Assembly: GCA_019095985.1 (NCBI GenBank)
Contig: CM032660.1
Coordinates: 57,933,841-57,997,840 of the forward strand
Length of the DNA stretch: 64,000 nucleotides
Reading direction: 5' to 3'
Origin: Streblospio benedicti
Lineage: Eukaryota; Annelida; Polychaeta; Spionida; Spionidae
The notes beneath the pieces were generated by a model. That model saw only the letters and a list, made by a program, of their open reading frames with translations, was not told where the DNA came from and ran no database searches. This document shows positions 10,699 to 21,483 of the stretch, in pieces. Made by a program: the position numbers and the translations under genes. The first letter of the stretch is position 1. The number at the start of each line of letters is the position of its first letter.

Positions 10699-12187
10699 TG
10701 CAATGGAAACAGGATTGGTTACAATTAGAAGAAATATTAAAACTTCTGGACTGGGATGTGGACAGATATGGCAATAGAGCAGGCCCTTTTGATGTCAGCC
10801 AAAACACGAGGAGGTCTGATCAATATTACACATCAAGAGTCTGCAAAGACCAAGTGGTTGTTTTTTGCACACATAAATGTGATAGTCATGAAAACGTACA
10901 CATGGTGTACACATGAAACCAATCCAAGAGTGCCTAGGAGTTTATTTGTGTAAATTAATTCTAACAGTGCATGCCATTTCTGGATGCGCTGCCACATAAT
11001 CAATTTTCGGAATGGGAACAGTTAAGGTTTTCAAACTTTTTGAAATCAACTCAACATTAAAAAACAAGACAGCTGTTTTTGGGACCAATTGTAAAAAGGA
11101 CAAAATAACTGAAAACGGAGAGTTAATAGTTTCCTCTTTATATAATAAAACTTCTAGAATTTATCATTAGATGATCTGGGATAGACGAATGATTTGAACC
11201 AAAAATTTGTTGCACCTGAGCGCAGTGAAGCATGTTATTATCACAGTCTAAGAGTACATTATCAGGTTGCTACTTGGAGGATGCTCAAAATACAATTAAA
11301 TAAATATGAACATGGTTTTTCTAAAAGATCTGTTAAAGGATCTGTTATCCCGATAATTACTGACAAGGCTGTAGCTCCCCTACACTTCTGAGAGAAATTT
11401 AGTGCTTGTGTTAAAACAAAGAAACGTAATGCTTGCATGTGTACCAAAAATGGCCTGTAGTGCAGCATACATGGCCAATGTAGAGTAGAATATGGAAATA
11501 CATGTATCTAAATACTATGTAACCTCATTAGCACAACATGGCATTTCCATATCACAAGATATGATATCTTCACCATGTTTCTACAAAATAGGTAAATTGG
11601 TAAGTATTTCCAAAAATAAAGACTTCAGTATTTTTACCAAGTTGGTTATTTATTCATTTCAATTCAATTGTATTATGTATTTAGTGATAGAAAATACAAA
11701 TATTCACAGTTTAATAGCTACCAGGAATGAAGAACAGTTTTACTATAATTAAGGGGGTAATTCTACCCTTTTGACCTTGAAAAGCCCTCAAGATCAAATA
11801 TAACATGATTTTGAGAATCCTTATATGCTATTTCCTATCGATGAATAATAGTAATAATGTGTCTAAAACCAATATTTAAAAAGTTATGGGCGATATTATG
11901 TCAATTTTGGCGACCATTTTTAAAATTGCATAAAAATCAACTTTGCCCAACTTGGATTTTTTTTTGAATTTCTTTCCCTCATTCCTGAGACCTAAAAGAA
12001 CACAAAAACACAAAAATTTGTTTGCTAGTCAAAATTTCCATCTCAATGTTCAAATTGACTGGGCTAAAAAGGAGCGCTACAGAATTTTGTTTACGGTTTA
12101 GGTCTGCCAGGCTGACAATATGCTTATATCAACCTCCAAATTGCTCATATTCCATGTGGAATACTTTTATAACTATAAAATAACAAT

Positions 12188-12400
12188 AGTGTGCTTCCGT
12201 GGCCGAGTGGTTAGGGAGTTGGACTCGTGACCAGAAGGTCATGAGTTCGATTCCCAGTCGGATCTGGTGGTGGGTGTTGAGCAAACTCATCACTAAACTG
12301 TTGCGCACTGCTTCGTGGCACCTACACGTTAATTAGGTACAGGTCATTTGGTTGAAAGAGTGAGTGAGTGATTGTGTGAGTGATTAGCATTGTGGGCTGA
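12188..12400 (+). mobile_element. tRNA-derived SINE
   Basis: The head contains a Pol III A box (TGGCCGAGTGGTTAGG) and a B box (GAGTTCGATTCCC) with tRNA spacing, resembling a Ser/Leu-type tRNA. A non-tRNA body follows (CACTGCTTCGTGGCACCTAC...), ending in a short GAGTGAGTGA-type tail at about 12357-12390. It is too diverged in the stems to be a functional tRNA gene. Confidence 0.7.
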
Positions 12401-12621
12401 ATGTGCTGCCGATGCAAGCATATGAGAAATGATCAATTGCTGATCATTGAATGTACCAATGACCTGGTGTAAATTGTAAAGTCGTGAGATCAAAACTTGG
12501 ATGAAGACTATAAACCGGACATTTACATTTACATTTAGTATTTGTTTCACAAAATGAAACAGCAAGTCGCAGAAGCCTGTAACTTGTGTGAAATACAGAT
12601 TGAATAAAGTAACAGTTTGAT

Positions 12622-12965
12622 CAATTATAAATTATATTTCCCTGTACAATTATCTTTAAATAGTTTTTTATAAGTGAAAAAAGTTTTAGCTATTTTAACA
12701 TCAGTAGGTGAAGTTTTCCATAAATTAGCACCAGCATATTGAGAAGTACTTTTAGAATAATTGGTTTTAATTTTACGTGTAACTCGGAAATCACTTTTGT
12801 TTCGTGTATTATAAGAATGAATATCAGTAACTTTATAGAGGTTTGCCCAAGATAGATTTGGCAAATCACCTATTGTTATTTTAAATACAGTTGAACAGAC
12901 ATTGAATTTATAAATATCTTCTACTTTTAGAATTTTATATTTCTTGAATAATGAAGATGTATGTT
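12622..12965 (-). mobile_element. LINE 3' end, protein C-terminus only
   Basis: The minus strand reads a LINE-type C-terminal tail: SLFKKYKILKVEDIYKFNV, then HSYNTRNKSDFRV, then YAGANLWKTSPTDV and FKKxFK-like text, ending in a stop at about 12625. This 'HSYNTR... LW..LP' block is the usual C-terminus of several animal non-LTR elements. Everything upstream is missing. It directly follows the SINE at 12188-12400. Confidence 0.65.
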
Positions 12966-13059
12966 CTCCCCTTCTTATTTAATATGGACATTATAAAAAT
13001 ATAATACATATGCATGTACTAGAATTCAACATATACAAAACTGACAAAAATGGAAAGAA

Positions 13060-15575
13060 AATTAGTGAAACGCTTGTTTAAACAAGTATGTCTTTAGATG
13101 AGACTTGAAACCATCTAGAGTTCTCGCATTCCTACAATGTACTGGTAGATTGTTCCAGATTTTCGGAGCCGCTGCACTGAATGATCTATCACCATATGAC
13201 ACAAGCTTGGTAATTGGTTTTGCTAAAAAGAATTCCATTTGAATTAGATCTTAGATTTTTACATTTATTTTTTATGACCAAAAGTGATTTAATATATGAT
13301 GGTGCCATACCATGCAAAGCTTTAAATGTTAATAATGCAATTTTATAATTTATGCGTTGAGCTATTGGTAACCAGTGAAGATTTTTCAAAATAGGGGTGA
13401 TATGATCATATGATTTTGATCCTGACACTATACGAGCTGCTGCATTTTGTACTCTTTGAAGCTTGTAGAGATCTTTTTTGGGTAATCCATACAGAAGACT
13501 GTTAAAGTTATCTAGGCGAGAACCAACAAAAGAATGCATTAATATTTTTGCTGTATCTGAATCTAAATAGGGTTTAATTTGGCTAATCATACGAAGATGA
13601 TGCCATGCTCCTTTGCAAATGGCCGCAACATGATATTTCATAGACATAGTAGAATCAAACATGGCACCAATGTTCCTAACTGCTTTTGTTGGTGATATGT
13701 AATCATCTCCAATACGAAGTTGTGAGTTGGGTAATGACTTTAACTTGCTAGGAGAACCAATTAATAATACCTCGGTCTTACTATCATTAAGCTTTAAAAA
13801 GCTGTTTGCCATCCATATTCGTATAGCTCTGATACATTCTTCCATTTTTTGAAAAGCTTTAGCTATATCTTCTGTATCAAATGAAACATACAATTGAGTG
13901 TCATCTGCATAAAGATGAAACATAACTCCATAATGCCTCATGATATCACCAAGTGGAGATGTGTATATGATGAACAATATTGGACCGAGTACTGACCCTT
14001 GAGGTACTCCAAATAATAATTGATATATATCTGATTCACTATCATTAATGAGAACTGATTGAACACGATCATTCAAATAACTACGGAACCATTCAAGAGC
14101 TAGCCCACTAATGCCTAATCTTTCATGCAAAACTTTAAGAAGACATTCATGATCCACAGTGTCAAATGCTGCAGATAGGTCTAACAGAACGAGAAGGACG
14201 CACTTGCCACTATCAACAGCTGTAACAATATCATCCTTTACCTTTAACACCGCTGTTTCACAACTGTGATACTTCTTGTAAGATGACTGATAGAGTTCAT
14301 GTAAATCATTAATATCCATATGATGTAAAGTGCGTTTAGCTACAACTCGTTCTATGATTTTTGAAAGGTACATTAAGTTGGATACAGGTCTATAGTTTTT
14401 TAAAATCTCGAGAATTAGGTTTATCTTTTTTAACAGTGGCTTAACAACAGCCTTCTTTAAACTAACAGGCATTATTCCCTGTGACAGAGAAAGATTCACT
14501 ATATGTGTAATAACTGGTAGCAGAGAATCAATACATTCCTTTATCAGTTTTGAAGAGATGGGGTCGAGAGCACAAGTAGTAGGTTTAGTAGGTAAAATAA
14601 TCTTCTTGATTTCATTTTCTGTTGCCTTTTCAAAATTTGTAAGTAATGGTGCTGGTTTAGATATTGATGGTACAAAGATGTTGGAATTCAGACCTTCATT
14701 ATTTTGTATTTTGACCAGATCCCTTCGAATATCAGCAATTTTTGTAATGAAAAAGTCATTGAATCTAGTTGCAAGGTCCTTTGCAGAGTCAAACATAGGC
14801 AACAGAACATTCTTAGATTTATTCAAAAGTTCATTAGCAACATTAAAAACTTTCCTCTGGTCTTTTGTATTAACTTTAGACGTATAGTATATTTTCTTGG
14901 CTTGATCAATTTTAAATGCTACATCATTCGAGGCAGCTATGTAGATATCTTTATGAACTTGTAAACCTGAATTCCTCATCTTGCGTTCTGCCCGGCGACA
15001 TTCACGTTTAGCTGCCTTTATTTCACCAGTATACCATGGTGCATCAGGTCTAACTTTTATGTTAATTGATTTCAGAGGCGCATGCTTGTTCAGCAGTTCA
15101 GATAAAACTGAATTATATTTATCCACCAGAAGTCCAACATCATTATCATTCTTAACATTCCCAATCATTGAGTTGCGAATATCATAACTAAGTTCATTAA
15201 TATCAATATCTTTTATTTTTCTGTACAAAACAGACTTCACTTCAGGTTTCGGTTTCGGGGTGGCACAATTACAAATAACCCAAAAATGATCTGATATGCA
15301 TGTATCCAGTATAGATAAATTAGACACAAGATTATCATTTTCACGACATAAGATTAAGTCCAAAGTATTCCCATCTTTATGTGTCGGGCCGGATACATAT
15401 TGTTTTAGTCCATACGATTCAATTAGAAGTTTGAAATCATTTGCTTGATGATCATTTCCTTTATTGACATGTATATTAAAATCACCACAGAGTAAAAGTC
15501 TGCTGTTATTCAACACCCAATCATCAAGGAAGTTACAAAAATCATTTTTGAATTGAATAAAATTTAAACCATTGC
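13060..15575 (-). mobile_element. 5'-truncated non-LTR retrotransposon (L2/CR1-like), endonuclease and RT
   Basis: The main open frame (15516 down to 13189, 775 aa) begins inside an AP-like endonuclease (LLCGDFNIHV, LDLILCR, SDHFWVIC) and continues into a reverse transcriptase with LLVLLDLSAAFDTVDHECLL, GVPQGSVLGPILF and the catalytic HLYADDTQLY, then the C-terminal block NAAARIVSGSKSYDHITPIL...LHWLPI typical of L2/CR1 elements. The endonuclease frame continues upstream to about 15575 (NFIQFKNDFCNFLDDW) and then stops against a GGT-repeat tract, so the copy is 5' truncated. Near 13220-13235 the frame shifts, and the true C-terminus (YGDRSFSAAAPKIWN...FKQAFH) is read in another frame to about 13060. 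It is a rather young, nearly intact copy. Confidence 0.85.
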
Positions 15576-15582
15576 TTTTGTT

Positions 15583-15625
15583 TGGGTGGTGGTGGTGGTG
15601 GTGGTGGTGGCGGTAGCGGTGGTGG
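15583..15625 (+). repeat. (GGT)n microsatellite
   Basis: Runs of GGTGGTGG with a few GGC/AGC interruptions abut the truncated 5' end of the LINE. Confidence 0.85.
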
Positions 15626-15699
15626 TGTGCAGTCCTTTAACGCGTAGCCCTCGCCCTCAGCACGTAGATGCCCCTTAGCAACCATAACCATATCTCTTG

Positions 15700-16370
15700 C
15701 AGTATTCTCATAAGGTCAATATGATGGGGGTGGGGGGTGGGGGGTACCGATGAAACGGGATACCAAAGAGATGGTTTTCATGGAATCTGTCCAATATGAA
15801 ACTTTATAATACGCGAAAGTATGCCATTGTTCATATTTATCCGGATTGGGTGGGGGGGGGAGCTCAGTTTCTTAATGTTCATATGGGAAGGCCATTCAAT
15901 TTCAACACAGAGAGTTAGGGGGCGTTCAATTTTTTCCCCTTTTTTTAGCTATATCTATCGTTTGTAGATATATGCTTGCTAAAAAGACGTGAGAGAGAGA
16001 AGTTTGAAAATTGGATAAGTCCATAGTTAATTACATAGACATACATATGGATGGAATCGCATATTACAGATTATTTCCATCAAAATATTACATTGATTCG
16101 CCATGGAATAGCCATATATTTGCGTGGCGTCGTCATTTCATATGTAAACCATCCCCAACGTCGCACCTGCGTGTACCTGTTCAATACTTTTACGTCCACG
16201 GAAACATACGATCTCTTGGAAATACTCTTTGACGATACTAGATATATAGTATCATAGAAATCACGTGTTCTTTGGGAAAAGGCGGCACAATAGTAAGTTT
16301 AAATTTATTAGTTTATTAAAGTCCCAATCATATTACAGACATTTTAAAACCACAATTAAAATGTAAGGGA
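15700..16370. other. Non-coding stretch with poly-G tracts and a SINE-tail copy
   Basis: Contains two poly-G runs (about 15725-15745 and 15849-15860) and, at 15945-16005, a copy of the word GCTATATCTATCGTT plus ATATGCTTGCTAAAAAGA that recurs at 16966-17015 in the SINE tail. No gene seen. Confidence 0.45.
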
Positions 16371-16495
16371 TGGACCCTTAACATCCCAGTGGGTAATTGA
16401 TGGTAGAATCCACGTAGAAATGAAAAATCTTTTTTACACGTGGATATTAGGTGGAAATTACGTGTAGTTTGCAACATTTTTACACGTGGATATTG

Positions 16496-16656
16496 GGTGG
16501 AAATGTGAGGGTATTTCAGGTGGAAATGTGGGGGTATTTTAGGTGGAAATGTGGGGGTATTTTAGGTGGAAATGTTGGGGTATTTCAGGTGGAAATGTGG
16601 GGGTGTTTTAGGTGGAAATGTGGGGGTATTTTAGGTAGAAATGTAGGGGTATTTCA
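16496..16656 (+). repeat. Minisatellite, ~23-bp unit, about 7 copies
   Basis: Tandem units of the form GGTGGAAATGTGGGGG plus TATTT(T/C)A are repeated about seven times with point differences. An open frame across it (VEMWGYF-type repeats) is only the by-product of the repeat. Confidence 0.85.
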
Positions 16657-16849
16657 ACACGTGTTAGAGGTCACTGGTCTGGAATTTTCCAATCACAAAT
16701 AACTGGGTTACGTTTTATTAGCTTGTGTCATGTTTTAGACCAAAGTTCAATTCGAATTCAATAGCACTAAAATGCTAATAAGACCTTCCCAAAATTTCGT
16801 CCTCATGTGGAATTCGAACCCACGACCTCTGGGTTGAGATGATAACAGA

Positions 16850-17035
16850 CCAAGTATGTAAGCTGGGGGTTACAGAGAATCACAACCTTGGGGTCGTGAG
16901 TTCGAGTTCCGCCAGGGCCACTTGATATAGTCAAATGGAAGCTTAGGGTTGTAAAACCTTTCTTCAGCTATATCTATCGTTGGTAGAAATATGCTTGCTA
17001 AAAAGATGTGTGAGAGAGAGTGAAGTGTAAGAATT
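16850..17035 (+). mobile_element. tRNA-derived SINE fragment
   Basis: A B box, GGGGTCGTGAGTTCGAGTTCC, is followed by GCCAGGGCCACTTGAT, AGTCAAATGGAAGCTTAG and a tail ending in a GAGAGAGAG tract. The same order (CAACCTTGGGGTC..., CAGGGCCACTTGATTTAG) is found at 59047-59170, so this is a repeat family. Just left, at about 16808-16835, an antisense B box (GGAATTCGAACCCACGACC) shows another head in the opposite orientation. Confidence 0.65.
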
Positions 17036-17958
17036 ATTTCCATCTACAAGGTTATATACTAATACCACAACTTATAACAGTCGAATCGCTAATATCACAT
17101 ATCGCCACCTATATTCTGGCCGTTGCATTTCTGTGCGTGTGATTAACAACTGCACTGTATATAGCTGTCGAAATAAAGCTACATACTTATAGTTTCATTA
17201 GATAACATGTGCACGAATTGAACTTTGGTCTAGAACATGACACGCGCTAATAAAACGTAACCCAGTTATTTGTGTTTAGCTATAATTAATTATTGGATTT
17301 TAAAAAATAGATACGTACCAGGAAATATAAGGTATGTAAGTACATATTTTTAACTTTATTGATTATACTTTCCCAAAAATAGTGGTCTAACATTTGAATT
17401 AAACTTCGTTACTTACAATTACATACCTTATATTTCCTGGTACGAATCTATTTTGTAAAATCCAATAATTAATTATAGCTAAACGTATTTATATTGTTCC
17501 TATTTTTAATAAAAAAAAACACACACACATTCAAACAGACAATTACTTGTAAACATTGATTTGAATTGTGGGTAAAACTCATTTGTAAATCGGGTGTGTC
17601 ATAGAAATCTACGTGAAAATGTAGGTTAGATTTCCACGTGGATAAAGATCGGTGAATTCAACGTGGAAACTATGACCTTGTTTACACGTGGATTTTACGG
17701 TGAAGAAAATACTGTATTTCTACGTAGTCTACGGTAGATATTTGGTTCTTTTTTACACGTGGATATTAAGGGGAGACCGGGTGTAAAGATGTATGAAATC
17801 CACGTAGATATTAGTTTCATTTTTACACGTGGAACTGATGGGGGGTAAAGATGTATGAAATCTACGTGGATATCAGGTTCGTGTAACACTACACTTGATT
17901 TCAGCCAAATTTCCACCATAATGGGGGTGAAAACTCATCGTTTTTGCCGGCTGGGTTA

Positions 17959-19995
17959 GTTGGGGGGGGGCGCGGTTCTCAGTAAAATATGGAAAAAGAA
18001 TTGTTTATTCACCACACACATCGCAAAAAATGTTTGTTCTCATTTAGATCTAGAAACTGTTTGTTTCATTTGTAGATAAAAAAAACATCGTTTGCACAAA
18101 TGTTGATTTTTACGCGTTTATAGCGTTCATTTTTACGTACAGCACTAGTATGTTTATTGATGGCAATGATGTTAATGTATTTCTTCTGTACTAGCTTATA
18201 CCCATGTGGTCAAAGAGGCATGCTGAGAATCACATTGAATCACCCCAGTTACATAATCGTATAAGTCGATCCCAATTAAATCATTGGTGAAATCCTTTGA
18301 CTTGGCATGTAAAATGAAAATCTAAGGGATGAAATTTTAGTGTCCATGGAAATGGGAACACAATGCCCTCCATGGGCATAGAAAAAAGACATATTTGGTG
18401 AGTGTATAAATATGTTTTTACAGCAATTTATTTATTTTATTACCCTTGTCCTGACGACACTTACCCACGTCCTGACAGCACCACCACCCATCCATGGACA
18501 TAGGAAAGGGATATATTGAGTAAAGGGTATGAAATGAGTACAACACTCTTTTTCTCCAGCAACCACCCTTGTGCAAATTGTGGGCATGGGTGATACTGAC
18601 AACTTAGCACCTTCCAAGTATCATATGGAGAAAGAGTGTTTTGGAACAACCTTTAAGACTGAAGGTAAATTGAGAAAGGGAAGTTCTTATACCACAATAT
18701 AGAATCTTTTGCAATGAGCAAGAAGTCAAGCAACAGATCAAGCAATGGATTTCTGAGCTTGGATGTGGTATACTTGGCGAAGTTAGAGAATTATATCTTC
18801 TCAAGTACTAAAGTAAGTCCTTGATCACTGAAAATGCACTTGGCATCTAATGTGCAAAAGCTATGGGATGAAAAATTAGTGTCTATGGCAATGGGAACAT
18901 AATGCTCTCCATGGCACAGATATTTTCACACACTTCAGTAGAACATCCCTATTAAGACTGCCCAAGGACTGGCGTCAAGTGGTTTAATATAGAGGTGGTT
19001 TCTTTAGGGATGTTTGCAATGGTCTTTTTTATGAAGAATTGGGAATGTTATAAATCATCTTATAATAGAGGTGGTGTATTTATATAGGTGGTCTTGATTG
19101 AAGGTTCTAATGTACACATAGCCCAATTTGCAAAGTGGTGGTAATCCCTAGTATTTGAACCCATGTGAAGCCTTTGGCGTCTTTATGACATCACACTACT
19201 CCACATGACGCTGTCATGGCTGCCGCTGTCTGCTATCTTTGTTATAAAACTGCTAATTAACAACCATCAGGGCCATCTTGACGATGAAAAACGTATTCGT
19301 GCAAAACTACAAAGTACCATGAACGATCTCTTGTAGTGAGATGGCGTCCAGCTAGTCAGGCTGAAGAGGAGATAACCGAACAAAGTCCAAAAATTAGCGT
19401 ATTAATATATAGGATTCTGTATTTCAAACATTAACACAAATATTCTGAATATGCCAAACACTTTATCATCTACTTTCTCTTAAAGCAAAGGCAAATTTTC
19501 ACACTAAAATGATATGCATTGTACATATTATTCCATGAATGAAGAAGTTCCTTCAAAAATTCTTTGAATGTTAGTGACATCTTCCTTGTACTGCAAGCAG
19601 GTCTCTCAATCCGGCTATCAATATACAATTGAGTCGAAAACTTTGTTTTTACATTTATCACTTAAAAATCCAATATGTTACCATCAGTTTTAAGTATCCA
19701 TAATGTATTCATAATTACATGAAGCGTTCTTTGCATGCAATCAGCATTTTCTGTGTACCATATACCTTATGAGCTGCGGATTACCAAATGTAAGAGAGGT
19801 TCACTTGTCACACAGTGATGCATCTAGGCCGTGTATTTGCATATTTTACAAAAATTTTCATATAGGTATACACATTGTGTGTAAATTTGGAGAAAATTGA
19901 ATGAAAAATAACGCAGCTATGGTTCATACTAGACTAACAGATTTTGATGGACCCCACGGCATGATTCAACTATGGAATGATGATCATATAGACAA
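17959..19995 (-). mobile_element. Long-TIR element copy A (partial), interrupted by a Helitron-like insertion
   Basis: Begins TA|GTTGGGGGGGG at 17957 and matches the reverse complement of copy B (25157-26635) over 17959-18190 and 19415-19995, i.e. B positions 26635 down to about 25735. Shared words include AATCATTTATCGC-like AT-rich text, GGCATATTCAGAATATT and GTCTATATGATCATCATTCC. It ends where a LINE begins at about 19996, so the other half is missing. Non-coding. Confidence 0.75.
18191..19414 (-). mobile_element. Helitron-like insertion, 1,224 bp, TC...CTAG
   Basis: Comparison with the uninterrupted copy B (26401-26425: GAAATACAGAA^TACAGAAG) shows that exactly this segment is extra in copy A. 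Read on the minus strand it starts TCCTATATATTAATACGC and ends GGGTATAAGCTAG, sits between A and T, and made no target duplication. TC at the 5' end, CTRR at the 3' end and an AT target are the Helitron hallmarks. A strong 3' hairpin before CTAG is not obvious. Inside are two diverged direct repeats (about 18303-18375 and 18839-18915; shared word GGGATGAAA..TTAGTGTC). No Rep or helicase is encoded, so it would be non-autonomous. Confidence 0.72.
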
Positions 19996-21483
19996 ATACA
20001 CTAAAATGAATGAACTTGAAAAGAATAAAAATGACTAATAGATACTTTACAATACTACGCGAGATAAAGCGATCAAAATTGAAAGAGTCACTCTGTGTAC
20101 ATGATGAGAATGAGAACATTGTCAGCACTGATAAACAAAGAGCAGTATTAATAGCAAAACACTTCAAAGAAGTACTAGCGCCTGAAGCAGCCATACCCAA
20201 TAACAAAACCTACCCACCACATACGATGACCAAACCGTTTGATAAAACTGAAATAAGAAAAGCAACAGCATCCATGAAAAATGGCAAAAGCTGTGGAATC
20301 GATGGGCTAAATGCTGAATACCTGAAATATGCACCACCTACAATACACACCAGTGTAGCAGAATTACTGAATAAAACAGCTGCAACAGGAGACCGCCCAC
20401 TCAAACTAAAACTAGGACTACTCAACCCACTACAAAAACCTGGTAAGAAAAAAGGACCACGAGAAAATCTACACCCCATAATCCTTCTTTCCGTCATCAG
20501 AAAAATACTCACCATCTGTATCCTAAGAAGAACATGGAATAGACTCTCAGAAATGATCACAATTGACCAAGCAACTTATCAAGGAGGAAGAAGCACAACT
20601 GAGGAAGTCTTTGCCATCAAGACACTTGCAGAGAAAGCAATAGGATCAAGCAATTTCAAAATATATCTATTATTACTTGACATGAGCAAAGCCTTTGATA
20701 CTGTTAATAGAAACAAATTATTGGATGCTCTAGAAACCATCCTACTTCCTGAAGAATTACATCTACTTCATATACTCACCAACAATGTAAAACTACAAGT
20801 AAGAGTAGGATCTGAAACCAGCGCAGAATTTAATACAATGCTTGGCATCATGCAGGGTGACTGCCCTAGTGCAGTGTTGTTTATATTCTACCTTGCCGAG
20901 GCCTTAGCAGAAAGAAATTCCATCGAAGCAGAGCACAACTATGCCCAACATATGGACAAACATCATCCAAATGCTATCCCCATGAAAACAACAGTAACAA
21001 TTGAGCCAAAATATGCAGATGACATCACCTATGCATCAACATCGAAACCATACATTGACATCAAAGAAACTATTCCCTCAAAACTGAAAATGTACAATCT
21101 GGGTGTCAACATTGGCAAAACAGAAGTATATACAATTCCAGATGCACCGGACATAACTGTGAATAAAAGCTGGAAAACCTGCAAACTGCTTGGTAGCATC
21201 ATTGACTGAAAGTGACATAAAACCCAGAAAAGCCATAGCAATTTCCGTCCGCACCCAACACAAAAAGGTTAATCACAATAAAAACCTCTCAATAGACCAA
21301 AAGATCAGACACTACCGAATGTACATAGAATCTACCTTATTATATAACTGCAAACTATGGACACTAAACAATACTCTATCCCACAAACTAGATGCCTTCC
21401 ACAGACGCCTACTCAGATATGCAATAGGAATCACATACCTTAAAATCATCAAAAATGAAGCCATTTATATACAAGTAAATTTG
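19996..21483 (+). mobile_element. LINE-1st (outer) 5' part: reverse transcriptase
   Basis: The open frame 20010-21209 (399 aa) encodes a non-LTR reverse transcriptase. It shows NGKSCGIDGLNAEYLKY, LNPLQKPGKKKGP, LLLLDMSKAFDTVNRNKLLD, GIMQGDCPSAVLF and the catalytic KYADDITYAS. Near 21200 the frame shifts, and the C-terminal part (NKNLSIDQKIRHYRMYIEST, LDAFHRRLLRYAIGITY) continues in the next frame to about 21480. There it is cut by a second LINE. No endonuclease is present, so the 5' end is truncated, starting at about 19996 against element A. The clade is not assigned with confidence. Confidence 0.82.

Larger units (their letters stand above)
8464..12067. mobile_element. Pair of ~330-bp inverted arms flanking 3 kb of decayed sequence
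   Basis: Left arm 8464-8800 and right arm 11752-12067 are diverged inverted copies. Both contain CCAGTCAATTT, GGAAATTTTGACTA, a TTGGGCAAAGTT word, an AAAATGG(C/T)CGCCA word and AACC(A)ATATT. The interior holds remnants of an open frame (8870-9475), a LINE tail (9640-10265) and AT-rich DNA. This may be an old TIR transposon of about 3.6 kb, or two independent copies of one repeat in opposite orientation. Confidence 0.5.
16370..17930. repeat. Repeat complex with TACACGTGGAT words and two inverted-repeat pairs
   Basis: The word TTTTTACACGTGGAT(ATTA) recurs near 16430, 16480, 17670, 17750 and 17820, alternating with ATCCACGTAGA words, as if an old ~70-bp tandem array was split by insertions. Inside are two inverted pairs: 16693-16765 with 17207-17278 (CTGGGTTACGTTTTATTAGC), and 17277-17350 with 17400-17483 (AATTAATTATTGGATTTTA). 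A SINE lies between the first pair's arms. Confidence 0.55.

Noticed and set aside
12188-12262. Possible tRNA-Ser/Leu gene
   Set aside because: A and B boxes are present but the stems do not close and a SINE body follows.
16496-16656. Regular repeats could suggest a CRISPR array
   Set aside because: The units are contiguous tandem repeats without unique spacers, in an animal genome.
16451-16702. Open frame with VEMWGYF repeats
   Set aside because: It is the translation of a 23-bp minisatellite and has no other support.
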